Positions 1 through 8,560 of a stretch of DNA of 64,000 bases are shown here, piece after piece. Source of the stretch: DATKGL01 sp035510455 (lineage in GTDB: Bacteria; Patescibacteriota; Saccharimonadia; Saccharimonadales; UBA4665); contig DATKHB010000023.1 of assembly GCA_035510455.1 (NCBI GenBank), positions 24,582 through 88,581 of the forward strand, given 5' to 3'. The first letter of the stretch is position 1. Each line of letters starts with the position of its first letter. The position numbers and the translations under genes are program-made. The notes under the pieces are model-generated. The model ran no database searches and was not told where the DNA came from. It saw nothing but the letters and a program-made list of their open reading frames with translations.

Positions 1-238
1 TAAAATCAGCGGCCTTAATAATATAGCCGTTTGATCCGGTGAGCGGATTCTGCCCAGAAGCAGTGTCCTGGCAATAAGAGTTAGTCGAGCCCGTACCGCT
101 ACAAACCTGACCGTTATTACCAGAAGAGCAACTATTGCTAGTAACATTATTAACGCAAAATGCCTTGACCGTTTGAGGGAACCCCCAAATAAGTGTTGCT
201 GAGCTTAGAACCAGTAGCGCGATGATGATTTTTTTCAT
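1..238 (-). CDS. Partial exported protein, first 79 residues, T4SS pilin-like locus
   Basis: An open frame starts with ATG at 238 on the minus strand and runs off the left edge, so only the N-terminal 79 residues are visible. It begins with a lysine-rich stretch (MKKII) and a hydrophobic segment ending near residue 26 (VKAF), which reads as a signal peptide. A Ser/Asn/Gly/Cys-rich segment follows with at least four cysteines. Its ATG overlaps the TGA stop of the upstream gene as ATGA, so it belongs to the same leftward operon as the three pilin-like genes beside it. The same pattern (signal peptide, Cys-rich spacer) is seen in the gene at 1064-1597, so a further pilin-like paralogue is the best guess. 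The diagnostic C-terminal membrane hairpin would lie outside the window. Confidence 0.7.
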   Translation of the reverse strand, partial: MKKIIIALLVLSSATLIWGFPQTVKAFCVNNVTSNSCSSGNNGQVCSGTGSTNSYCQDTASGQNPLTGSNGYIIKAADF

Positions 239-531
239 AGGTTCCCAAACACGAAGTTAACGATCAATGAAGCAACTAGAGTAATAATAAGCCCCACAGC
301 GGCGTAGATAATGGTATTTTTAGCTTTGGCGGTAGATTGCGGGTCTCCACCGGAAACAACATATTTGAACCCGCCGAGAATGACAAACAGGAAGGCCACC
401 GCGCCAACGATAGTAAAGATAAGATTTAGGATGTTACTTATGGTCGTAGAGTCAGCCGGTACCTTGGGGAAGGGATTATATAGTTGAGTTGTGGTTACCG
501 CTGTAGCTAGATAAAAAATTAGTCTGTTCAT
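235..531 (-). CDS. Small two-TM pilin-like protein of the T4SS locus (VirB2/TrbC-like)
   Basis: A 98-residue protein with an N-terminal hydrophobic segment and two membrane segments around residues 35-58 and 72-95, joined by a short loop carrying GGFKYVVSGGDPQS. The same loop pattern (GG-x-x-Y-x-x-S-x-G-D/E-P) occurs in the two genes upstream, so the three are paralogues. Small two-TM proteins of this shape are the pilin or pore subunits (VirB2/TrbC-like) of Gram-positive and CPR type IV secretion systems. The start ATG overlaps the stop of the preceding gene and its stop overlaps the next start, indicating translational coupling. The pilin role is inferred from size, topology and the nearby VirB4; no specific family motif proves it. 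Confidence 0.75.
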   Translation of the reverse strand: MNRLIFYLATAVTTTQLYNPFPKVPADSTTISNILNLIFTIVGAVAFLFVILGGFKYVVSGGDPQSTAKAKNTIIYAAVGLIITLVASLIVNFVFGNL

Positions 532-1067
532 CTCACGCTCAAAGCATTTCCTATAAATGATACGACTGTGGCCGCGATTGCCACTATAGCGGTACCGATT
601 AATGCGTTAAGGATGGTGTCTAGGGCGGCTTTGGTGTTTTCTGGCTCACCCTGGCTAGTCGTATACCTAATACCGCCGTAAATAACAAAACCGACGGCCA
701 CAAAACCAGCAATTCGTAATAAGTCTTCAAAAACTGCCAAAGCAATTAGCCAGACGATGTTTAAGCCTCCAGTTTTAGCAGAGGCATTAAGACCACCACT
801 ATTATAAAAACCGCCCCCTTTAACGTGTATTGATGGTTGGAAACCGCATACATTGCCTTCGTAGTAAAAGTCAGATTTAAGATACTGGTACCAGGGGACT
901 AATACTCCTAGGAAACTCGAGCTGCCAGTCGGGGTACAGGCTGTTCCATCGCCAGTTCCGGTAGTTGCGGCGCCGGCAAGCTTCGGACTGATAGTAAATA
1001 CTGTTAGAGCAAAAATTAATCCGATAATTAGTTTGGTAGACAGCTTACTGGTAATTAATAATTTCAT
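528..1067 (-). CDS. Pilin-like membrane protein with N-terminal extracellular insert, T4SS locus
   Basis: A 179-residue protein. A signal-like segment at residues 12-33 is followed by a Gly/Ser/Thr-rich region with two cysteines, then two hydrophobic segments (about 108-128 and 152-175) around the loop YGGIRYTTSQGEPENT. That loop matches the paralogous GG-x-x-Y-x-x-S-x-G-D/E-P pattern of its neighbours, here as G-E-P rather than G-D-P. It overlaps the genes on both sides by 4 bases. It probably forms part of the secretion pilus or inner-membrane pore together with the neighbouring paralogues. The long insert before the membrane hairpin suggests a part exposed outside the membrane. Confidence 0.75.
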   Translation of the reverse strand: MKLLITSKLSTKLIIGLIFALTVFTISPKLAGAATTGTGDGTACTPTGSSSFLGVLVPWYQYLKSDFYYEGNVCGFQPSIHVKGGGFYNSGGLNASAKTGGLNIVWLIALAVFEDLLRIAGFVAVGFVIYGGIRYTTSQGEPENTKAALDTILNALIGTAIVAIAATVVSFIGNALSVR

Positions 1068-1597
1068 GAAAACACTCCGTTAGGAATGATCCAGTTAAGA
1101 AACGCCCATAATAGTCCAAAGGTAACAAGGGCAATTATTGCGTTAGCGATCCTTTTTTTGGCCGCCGCAACACCGTTTGGGTCGCCTCCAGAGGCGGCAT
1201 ATTGAATCCCGCCCACAACTAACATAATAGTTATAATTATACCTACACCGGCTCCCAAGAAGTCCAAAATGGGGTTAACGTACTGTTGAATTATGGCATC
1301 ACATAGAACACTGCTGTTATTGCTCGAGCATTGGCTATTATCACAGTCGTTATCATTAGTTGCACATGAGTCCGCGCAGGCAGTATCGCCAGCCACACAG
1401 GTGTTCGGCGTGCAAACACCGCTAGAGCTAGAAGCAGAGCAGCCGCCATTGTTCCCGGCCCCGCCGCCATTACCGGGTGTAGTTAAAGCCAGTGCTCGTC
1501 CAGGTAAGTTAAGATTAAACAATATAAAGCTAGCGGTTACCAAAAAGACAAAGCCCGCTAATAATGTTTTTTTATGTTTTGTTTTATGGCGAAACAT
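1064..1597 (-). CDS. Cysteine-rich pilin-like membrane protein, T4SS locus
   Basis: A 177-residue protein with a basic N-terminus and signal-like helix (about 13-38). A Gly/Asn/Ser stretch and about ten cysteines follow between residues 52 and 100. The C-terminus is a membrane hairpin (about 113-135 and 150-172) around VVGGIQYAASGGDPNG, the clearest copy of the motif shared by the three tandem genes. Clustered cysteines suggest disulfide bonding outside the cell. It is the first gene of the overlapping leftward run, starting 97 bases from the stop of the gene at 1695-2141. Its role as a secretion-system pilin or pore subunit is inferred from topology and context. Confidence 0.75.
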   Translation of the reverse strand: MFRHKTKHKKTLLAGFVFLVTASFILFNLNLPGRALALTTPGNGGGAGNNGGCSASSSSGVCTPNTCVAGDTACADSCATNDNDCDNSQCSSNNSSVLCDAIIQQYVNPILDFLGAGVGIIITIMLVVGGIQYAASGGDPNGVAAAKKRIANAIIALVTFGLLWAFLNWIIPNGVFS

Positions 1598-1694
1598 CGT
1601 TTTAGATCACTACCCATATACTAGGGAGAATCGGCTGATTTGTCAAAGTTGATGGAACATCTTTATTAAACACGCCCCCAAGATGAAGTTTCAT

Positions 1695-2141
1695 CTAGGT
1701 GGAAAAGAAATAGTCAATCCTCCAGTGGCCGCCGCTAAATAACAAGTTAACTTGTATCTGGTGCGAAATAATCGTCCCGCCTTCGGTAAACTTGGCGATT
1801 GGTGTTGATGTGTCAGTGGTCCCCCCAGTTAGAGATACAAGTTCAGGGTTACCGGAATATTGCTTGCTTATATAGCTAACGGTGCTTTGCCACTGCTGGT
1901 AAGTGGTGGCTGATCTAAAGCTTTGGTCAGTAAGTTGATAGGACTGACTAGCCTCGTTTTTTACTATGTCATTCACAAAACTTGTGGCTACGCCTGATGG
2001 ACCCGATTTTAGTCCAGAAAACAGGGCAATCCCGCCGATAACGATCACTGCGACAATGAGCAAAATAAGCAGCCTGCCTTTTCTTCTAAGCGGACTCCTA
2101 CCAGATTGACCTAGAGAGCTGTCAACTATCGTTGGACCCAT
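1695..2141 (-). CDS. One-TM protein with small extracytoplasmic domain, unknown function
   Basis: A 148-residue protein with a basic cytoplasmic head (RRKGR), one membrane helix at about residues 24-45, and a roughly 100-residue external domain ending in a beta-rich stretch (HWRIDYFF). The layout resembles the small DUF4878/NTF2-like lipoprotein and membrane proteins, in which a short helix pair precedes a curved sheet, but this is only shape similarity. It starts with ATG at 2141; an AGGGG stretch lies about 12 bases upstream. A minus-strand TATAAT at 2178-2183 could be its promoter. It is divergent from the large VirB6-like gene and lies upstream of the pilin run, so a secretion-system accessory role is plausible but not shown. 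Confidence 0.6.
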   Translation of the reverse strand: MGPTIVDSSLGQSGRSPLRRKGRLLILLIVAVIVIGGIALFSGLKSGPSGVATSFVNDIVKNEASQSYQLTDQSFRSATTYQQWQSTVSYISKQYSGNPELVSLTGGTTDTSTPIAKFTEGGTIISHQIQVNLLFSGGHWRIDYFFST

Positions 2142-2240
2142 TTATTCTAATTTCCCCTGCTTAGCTAACTTTAGATTATTATACATAATCGGTACTGGCT
2201 GTTATATAATTAAACAGTATTTGGTATCTTAGAACACCTT

Positions 2241-5200
2241 ATGTTTCATAAAAGAAAAAAACTATTTTCATATCTCTTAAAAACCTCTGGGCTTGTCGTC
2301 GGTTTGACGTTGTTGCTGACTTTTTTGCATCATGGTACTGCTCTGGCCGATGGTAGATTGGGCGGGAACTATGGTAACTACAGCGCCGCATATACGAACT
2401 CTACTGGCAACGAGATAGACATGTCTGTTACTGGAGGGCACAATGCAACAAAGCAGACATTGGACTTCCTTTGGCAGGATAATTCTGGTAGCGGAGGGCC
2501 TAGTAACTATCTTGTTAATAATTGTGGTGTGACATCCGGTGTACCATCCGATTGCGTAAATGTCTTTGGGCTAGGACCTGGAGGGCAGAACTACACTGTC
2601 ACGATTACCGAGACCGCAGATGGCCAAAGTGCCCACTGTCTCTCCTCTGGTCGATTAAATGTTACGTACACCCAGAGCGGAGAGGGTAAGGGTGGTTCAA
2701 ATACCGTTAGTCTTGCCGGCTTCCCAATTACAGTTGGCATTTCTAATGCCAACTGTGGCGGCGTGCAGGCTGGACCTATTAAGTGGTATAGCACCGACAC
2801 CCAAAAGCAGCCCGCCTACAGCACCCCTCCGAGTGAAGCCAGCAACCCTTTTATATTTACGTCACCGCTACAGATATACGATTCGCTGACCAAGGAGTAT
2901 TACGAAACTGATGGTCTAAGCGGGACTTTCTCTTCCGGTGGAGAAGACTATTTTAACGATGGAACAATGATTTATTGGCCAGTCGGGACAAGCCGATCTG
3001 CATCGCCAACAGCTAATCTCAATCAAACACCCATTGGCGGCACTTGTTACGGCGGCCTAGCTGTTAATAATTCTTATTCACACGATATCGGCCAGATTTT
3101 TCTAGTGCCAACCTATAACGAGGGGGGGGACTGTCGGTTTGGATCTGTATTTGACAGCTTCGAGGTAGCCCAGTTCGCGGCGACGACTTACGGGTTACAA
3201 GGCCAAGCGATTAATCCAGACACCAAAGCCGCCTTAACCCAACAAAAATGGCAGTTTAATCAAAATTTCTCAGAGCAGAATAGGCAATTACTTTTCTCAA
3301 TGTTTTACTGGATAAACCCTCTGGTCGTCAATATACCAGCCGGTTGCGCGGGCGGCCCCGATGGTCCGAAAGCTCCGGGCGTTACATGCCCTACTAGCAC
3401 TACGCCCGCTACCCCGACTCTAGGAGTTTATGATGCCGAACCGCCATATGATACTGACGCTGTTGGTTTACAAAATATTGACACCCTATCGGCAGCAACT
3501 ACTACGCTCAGCGGCACTATTATTAGTGCGGTAAGTAGTTCGCCGGCCACGAAAGCGGCCATGACGGCTATCAAAGATGAAACTGCAGGTAGCGGCAGTT
3601 TTTATGTTCTAACAACCTCTGCTTGTTATAGCCAATATTCGGACAATCCGCCTTTTGTGCTGGTTAATTACGACGGCAGTAATACGTCATTAGACAACTT
3701 TGATGTAAGTGGTGTCACGGGCAGCGGCAATGATCAGGCTTGGATATTTAGCAACGGCGGTACCGGATCATCTGGGTGGACGGCAGGCTGGTCGTCCCAA
3801 GGCGGTACCGGGTGCTTGTTTGATGGCCACCAACCACTACACGATGACGGTGACGGTGGAGCTCCGCTGGGAGGGCCACCAGCAGCTGCAACTTTTGTAG
3901 GCAGCCTCTATAACTCAGTAAACCCAGGCGGACAGCAGCAGGGTACCGGCCCTAATACCGGCGGGGATACTGGCTCTAGTGGGGTTTGCAATACTAGCCC
4001 GGGCAGTGACTGCACGGCAGTAACAAGTTGTAGCGCAACTTGGGATAACCCACTGAGCTGGTTTTTATGCCCGATCATAGCTGGGATCCAAGATTTCATG
4101 AACTACGTAGGTGGAGAAATTAATAAATATCTGACGGTCCCCGCGCAGTATTTTGACGCCAGCAATCATAGTAGTGGCCAGGCTTTATATTTAGCCTGGA
4201 ACAGCATGCGGGCACTTGCCTTAGCGGTGTTGTTTATCGCTGCGATCCTGATGGTTTTCTCACAAGCCATATCTTTCGGACCGTTTGATGCCTATACCGT
4301 CAAGAAACTCCTGCCCAGAATCCTGATAGCCGCCATATTTGTAACAATATCTTGGCAGCTGGTCGGTCTGCTGGTTAATATTTCCAATGGAGTAGGTGAA
4401 AGCGTCAGAAGCTTAATGTTCGCTCCTTTTAGTAGGCTAGGAGACCTTAAGGCCACGGGCGGTGATTTGGGTGGTTTATCGCTAATAACTGCCGGTGCTT
4501 TTGCACTAGGCGTAGACATTATCGGAGTTCTTGCTCTTGGTTTATCAGCAGCTCTTGCTCTTGGGGTTGGACTGGCAGTTTTAGTTCTAAGACAGATTGT
4601 TATACTCATTCTAGCCGTCTTCTCTCCGCTAGCCATAGTATTTTTAATCTTCCCGGGCACCAATAAAGCCTGGAAGCTGTGGTGGGATAGTTTTAGCGGA
4701 GCCCTCTTGATGTTCCCGATAATAGAGGCGTTTATTGCTGCCGGCTCAATCTTTGCGGCCATATCTGTCAATGTTAATCGTAACGCTTTGTCCCAGTTTG
4801 TTGGCTTTATAGCTATCTACTTACCCTACTTTTTGTTACCGGAAACTGTGCGTCTGGCTGGAGGAGCAATAGGTGCTATAGGTGGTAAGGTTAAAGACGC
4901 TCATAGCGGTGTCCAAAAAGGTTTGGGTGGCTATCGGCAGAAGAGACGGGGAGAAGTTCTACAAAAAGAGAGGGTGGGAAAACGCTGGTCTGGGCAAAAG
5001 TGGATACCGGGTTCTCGTAGAATAGCCGATCGAGCCAACACAATGACAAAAGGCGCCGGTACGGGCCTATCTGGACACTTCGGGCTAGGTGAAAGGGGAG
5101 ATCAAGCAACCGCTACCTTACTCCAGGCAGCCGGTGATGCCGCGCTTAAGGACCAGCCAGGATTACTAAATACATTTACGCGTCAAGACGACACGTCAGC

Positions 5201-6086
5201 GTTAATGGGGTTGAGTGAAGGTACCGCGACTGGTGCTGGTCGGGCGGCCAGAATGCTGCAGGAACATTGGTATAAGACTAGTCTTCAGTCTGATACGGAG
5301 GCTAATCTGCAATCAGGTATGACCCAGGAAGCGGCAACAGCCGCGGCCGAAATCTCGGCGCGAGCCAGCTCTGCTCGACGAACTAAATCCGCCTTTGAAT
5401 CTGCTAGAACTCTGGGCATTAACAAGGTTAATGCGGTTGCGGCGCTAACAGTTATGTCGCAGAATAAGAGCCGTTCGATAGGTACCGGCGAATACGAAAT
5501 GATACAAGGAGCTATCTCGCGCTTGTCAGGCGGGAACAACCAATTGGCCCAGGATCTTGCATATAACTATCAGTACAATTCACGTCAGGCTGGTCGAGAA
5601 GATCTAGGTGGTGACTGGACAGGCGGCGCCGCTTCACGAGCAACCACTCCGGAAGGAAAAAGACGAGCAGTGTTTATGGATGCTATGAGTAAAACCGACA
5701 CTCGAACCTTACTAGCTGGGCATCCTAACACGGTCAAGCAAGCTGGCGAAGTTATTCATGGAGACCTTAACGGCGGTGATCTAGAAACAGCAACCAAGTC
5801 TGCGGCATTACTAAGCGAATTGCACGCCAATCTCGCATCTGCTACTGACGGGAACAGAGATGAAGTCATCAACATATTGAACGGCGAAGGTATTAGACTG
5901 GACGAGCCGATAGAAGAGCAAATAGCATATAAACTCACCAAAATAGCTACAAATGACGGGCGAACACTAACCCTACCTCAGGCACAAGCGGTATTAAAAA
6001 ATTACAGCCGGAACTGGGGTAGTAGCACCCCAGTTCAGGGACGAGAAGGCGAACCCCCTCAGCAAAACCCATCCCCTCAAGTTTAA
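2241..6086 (+). CDS. Giant VirB6/TrbL-like polytopic protein of the T4SS
   Basis: A 1281-residue protein in three parts. Residues 1-37 form a signal peptide ending in ALADG. About 600 residues of Gly/Ser/Thr-rich, cysteine-containing sequence follow, predicted outside the cell. From about 650 to 880 there are six or more hydrophobic helices, the part that resembles the VirB6/TrbL inner-membrane channel. The last 400 residues are hydrophilic, rich in Ala, Gln, Arg and Thr, and probably cytoplasmic; they end in a proline-rich tail. Ordinary VirB6 proteins are about 300 residues, so both tails are large additions. The gene opens the rightward block that contains PrgI and VirB4. The channel assignment rests on topology and neighbours rather than a sharp motif. 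Confidence 0.75.
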   Translation: MFHKRKKLFSYLLKTSGLVVGLTLLLTFLHHGTALADGRLGGNYGNYSAAYTNSTGNEIDMSVTGGHNATKQTLDFLWQDNSGSGGPSNYLVNNCGVTSGVPSDCVNVFGLGPGGQNYTVTITETADGQSAHCLSSGRLNVTYTQSGEGKGGSNTVSLAGFPITVGISNANCGGVQAGPIKWYSTDTQKQPAYSTPPSEASNPFIFTSPLQIYDSLTKEYYETDGLSGTFSSGGEDYFNDGTMIYWPVGTSRSASPTANLNQTPIGGTCYGGLAVNNSYSHDIGQIFLVPTYNEGGDCRFGSVFDSFEVAQFAATTYGLQGQAINPDTKAALTQQKWQFNQNFSEQNRQLLFSMFYWINPLVVNIPAGCAGGPDGPKAPGVTCPTSTTPATPTLGVYDAEPPYDTDAVGLQNIDTLSAATTTLSGTIISAVSSSPATKAAMTAIKDETAGSGSFYVLTTSACYSQYSDNPPFVLVNYDGSNTSLDNFDVSGVTGSGNDQAWIFSNGGTGSSGWTAGWSSQGGTGCLFDGHQPLHDDGDGGAPLGGPPAAATFVGSLYNSVNPGGQQQGTGPNTGGDTGSSGVCNTSPGSDCTAVTSCSATWDNPLSWFLCPIIAGIQDFMNYVGGEINKYLTVPAQYFDASNHSSGQALYLAWNSMRALALAVLFIAAILMVFSQAISFGPFDAYTVKKLLPRILIAAIFVTISWQLVGLLVNISNGVGESVRSLMFAPFSRLGDLKATGGDLGGLSLITAGAFALGVDIIGVLALGLSAALALGVGLAVLVLRQIVILILAVFSPLAIVFLIFPGTNKAWKLWWDSFSGALLMFPIIEAFIAAGSIFAAISVNVNRNALSQFVGFIAIYLPYFLLPETVRLAGGAIGAIGGKVKDAHSGVQKGLGGYRQKRRGEVLQKERVGKRWSGQKWIPGSRRIADRANTMTKGAGTGLSGHFGLGERGDQATATLLQAAGDAALKDQPGLLNTFTRQDDTSALMGLSEGTATGAGRAARMLQEHWYKTSLQSDTEANLQSGMTQEAATAAAEISARASSARRTKSAFESARTLGINKVNAVAALTVMSQNKSRSIGTGEYEMIQGAISRLSGGNNQLAQDLAYNYQYNSRQAGREDLGGDWTGGAASRATTPEGKRRAVFMDAMSKTDTRTLLAGHPNTVKQAGEVIHGDLNGGDLETATKSAALLSELHANLASATDGNRDEVINILNGEGIRLDEPIEEQIAYKLTKIATNDGRTLTLPQAQAVLKNYSRNWGSSTPVQGREGEPPQQNPSPQV

Positions 6087-6105
6087 GTTATTCACTAATA
6101 TATAA

Positions 6106-6134
6106 TTGACTAATTATCCATTCTGTGCTATTAT
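6106..6134 (+). promoter_or_regulatory. Sigma70-type promoter for a leaderless transcript
   Basis: TTGACT at 6106-6111 is followed by exactly 17 bases and TATTAT at 6129-6134. Seven bases later comes the ATG at 6142, so the expected transcription start coincides with the start codon. There is no Shine-Dalgarno sequence before this ATG. Confidence 0.7.
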
Positions 6135-6141
6135 ATTAACT

Positions 6142-7455
6142 ATGATGACATCTCCTGACCCGTTCGAATCCCAACCCAATCCTTCTGGATCACGATACCC
6201 GAACTTGCCACCAATTCCTTTGCCCCCGCCTTCCGAAACCATGGGAGATGTACCCGTCTCTAGAGTTGATCACGATGATCGGCAATATAATCCAGCTTCT
6301 CCTGTTGGGGAAGACAGTACAAGCTTAGGCGAACCTGGTGCGTCGATACATACAGACCCGTCTCCTACTAGCGAATTACCTTTAACTAACCCTGACCAAG
6401 AGCGAGCGACTCCGGCGGAAATTGAGCAAAAGAGACTTAGAGCAGAACAACTTGGCAAAACCATAGAAGCGTTGGAACACCGCCAAGATTTCCGTAGATA
6501 CCTTGGGCAGACAGCAAACTTTGGTATAAATCGACGAAGACGTGAAGATGGCAGTAAACGATTAAGAAGAGGCCAGTTACCACCTGTAACGGGCTTGCCA
6601 CAACGTGTAGCGCCAGCGGACAGGAAAGAGCGGAATCACGAAAAAAGAGTCGCTGAACGTGTCTCAAATAGTGCGCTAAGATCTGAAAGAGATAGAAGTA
6701 AGAATGCGATCCACGGATCTCATAGAGGACGAGCCACTATATTACGTACACACAAAGCAAAAAAAGTTCTTAAGTCCGGGATCAATCAACTCCATGTAGA
6801 TAACCAAATTACCGGGCAGCAACTAGTTAACGAAGTGAAGTCGCTTGCCAATACAATTGTCTACAAGGAACGTTTAGGCGCTCGATTATCAAGAATAAGA
6901 GATACAGCGTCAGCCAATAGAGCAATAAGGTCGGCCCTACAACCAATAAGAGCACGAAGAGACGGCAAAAAGCTCGCCAGAAGCAAAGCTGAACTGCAAC
7001 ATATCAATGACCGAATAAGTCAAAGTGGCGATCACCACGGATCGATCGATCCGACGATCTACACTCCCAACACTGACCCCATAACTATACCTAGGTCTAT
7101 CGAGGACACGGGCAGCCCGATGAGTACGCCGGACAACAACCCGACCGAAGGTGGAGGTCTTAACCCTGATAAGCATTTTGCTAACCCTAGCAAAGTTTTA
7201 GAAATAAAGGAAAGAATAAACGACGACTTAGCACGTTATTTACTGAGCCACTCTGTGGACGAATCTGACAACACGCTAATGGCTAAATTAAAAAGTTTTG
7301 CAACCAATTACGAGCTGGGCGCCTATTTTGACATAGATCCGAGAGAATTGGATAATCCTGCCCAGACTAAAGTCTCACCGGATATTATAGCTAGGGTAAG
7401 AACCATGCTGGATATGCCGACGAAAGAACTAGAAGATCTAGTCGCCAGTCAATAA
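6142..7455 (+). CDS. Basic, low-complexity protein of the T4SS locus, unknown function
   Basis: I use ATG 6142 (MMTSPDPF) rather than an in-frame TTG at 6106, because that TTG lies inside the -35 box of a good promoter. The product is about 437 residues. The first 100 are rich in Pro, Ser and Asp and look disordered. Residues about 110-300 are strongly basic with many Arg/Lys pairs and predicted helices. A spacer rich in Asp, Thr and Pro follows, and the last 90 residues form a compact helical region with DIDPRELDNP. No membrane segment or signal peptide is visible, so it is probably cytoplasmic. A DNA- or substrate-binding role beside the secretion channel is possible, but I do not recognise the family. 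Confidence 0.7.
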   Translation: MMTSPDPFESQPNPSGSRYPNLPPIPLPPPSETMGDVPVSRVDHDDRQYNPASPVGEDSTSLGEPGASIHTDPSPTSELPLTNPDQERATPAEIEQKRLRAEQLGKTIEALEHRQDFRRYLGQTANFGINRRRREDGSKRLRRGQLPPVTGLPQRVAPADRKERNHEKRVAERVSNSALRSERDRSKNAIHGSHRGRATILRTHKAKKVLKSGINQLHVDNQITGQQLVNEVKSLANTIVYKERLGARLSRIRDTASANRAIRSALQPIRARRDGKKLARSKAELQHINDRISQSGDHHGSIDPTIYTPNTDPITIPRSIEDTGSPMSTPDNNPTEGGGLNPDKHFANPSKVLEIKERINDDLARYLLSHSVDESDNTLMAKLKSFATNYELGAYFDIDPRELDNPAQTKVSPDIIARVRTMLDMPTKELEDLVASQ

Positions 7456-7496
7456 AAATACACCTTAGTTATACATATTTCATTCCGATAAAGCGG

Positions 7497-7527
7497 TTGT
7501 CGTTTTGTAACTTTTAGAAGATACTAT
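7497..7527 (+). promoter_or_regulatory. Possible promoter directly upstream of the PrgI gene
   Basis: TTGTCG at 7497-7502 and TACTAT at 7522-7527 are 19 bases apart. The second box lies five bases before the ATG at 7533, and no ribosome-binding site precedes that ATG. This resembles the leaderless arrangement at 6142, but the boxes are weaker. Confidence 0.35.
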
Positions 7528-7532
7528 AAGGT

Positions 7533-8531
7533 ATGGCCACCTATAAAGTCCTTCAAGATATTGAAGCAGAAGACAAATTATTAGGTCCCCTCACACTTAG
7601 GCAATTTATCTATGCTTCAATAGCTGGAATATTTATATACCTAAGTTTCTTATCTATCACTAAGCATGCTGCATTTTTGCTGGTAATATTCTTACCGATA
7701 ATTCTTTTTGCTGGTTTTTTCGCGTGGCCTTGGAGCTTGAATCAAACAACTGAAGTTTGGGCCCTAGGTAAAATTAGGTTTTTCTTAAAGCCTCATCGTA
7801 GAATTTGGGACCAAACCGGAGTAAAAGATTTAGTGACCGTCACGGTACCGAAAACAATAAACATCGAATACACCGATGGATTATCACAAACAGAAGTCAA
7901 GAGTAGATTAAAAGCTTTGGCAGACACTTTGGATACCCGCGGGTGGGCTATAAAAAATGCTGACTTAAATACCTTCAGCAGGCCGGTTCAGTTTGGTACT
8001 CAAACGAACGATCGGCTGCTGGATATCAATCAGCTTCCGACAATTAATCCGGTTAATGATACTCAGGCGTCTGACGATATTTTAGACGAGCGAAGCAACC
8101 CAGTGGCCCATCATTTTGAAGAATTAATCACGGCTTCCTCACAAAACAGGCGTCAACATATTGTTGATGAACTGCAGTCAGCTGGAATACCTAAACAGCC
8201 AGCCCCAACCCCTGCTGATAACAACTACTGGTTCGCGGACAAAAACCAAGCTCCGCCAACACAGGATGAGAAGATCCTAACCGAGGAATTGAAGGATCTC
8301 CAGGCTCAGCCAGAAATTGCCTACGCCAACCTACACACATTAAGCGTTCCTTCTGCTCCCGTTGTTCCTGTGCCGACTTTGGACCCGCCTAAAACATCGG
8401 TGACAGCACCCGATAGCTCTGGTATACTTCAACTTGGTAGTAACAATGACTTAAACGTCGCTACAATCGCCAGACAGGCCAATAAAGATAAAGATTCATC
8501 ACAGGACGAAGTTGTTGTTAATTTACACTAG
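7533..8531 (+). CDS. PrgI-family T4SS membrane protein with long C-terminal tail
   Basis: The first 100 residues fit the PrgI family: a start of MATYKVLQDI, the phrase GPLTLRQFIY, two adjacent membrane helices (about 27-47 and 49-68), and a short cytoplasmic end with FFLKPHRRIWD. PrgI proteins are conserved inner-membrane parts of Gram-positive type IV secretion systems (a VirB3-like position) and normally lie just before the VirB4 gene, as here. Typical PrgI is about 120 residues; this one has a further 230 residues, Pro/Asp/Gln-rich and probably cytoplasmic, with unknown function. The family call is solid; the role of the tail is not known. Confidence 0.85.
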   Translation: MATYKVLQDIEAEDKLLGPLTLRQFIYASIAGIFIYLSFLSITKHAAFLLVIFLPIILFAGFFAWPWSLNQTTEVWALGKIRFFLKPHRRIWDQTGVKDLVTVTVPKTINIEYTDGLSQTEVKSRLKALADTLDTRGWAIKNADLNTFSRPVQFGTQTNDRLLDINQLPTINPVNDTQASDDILDERSNPVAHHFEELITASSQNRRQHIVDELQSAGIPKQPAPTPADNNYWFADKNQAPPTQDEKILTEELKDLQAQPEIAYANLHTLSVPSAPVVPVPTLDPPKTSVTAPDSSGILQLGSNNDLNVATIARQANKDKDSSQDEVVVNLH

Positions 8532-8560
8532 CAAAGTTTTTACTAATACCTTTTAGTGGG

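Noticed and set aside
4292..4771. 159-residue frame on the minus strand inside the VirB6-like gene
   Set aside because: It is antisense to the membrane-helix region of a gene with clear membrane pattern and has no start signals; it is a shadow.
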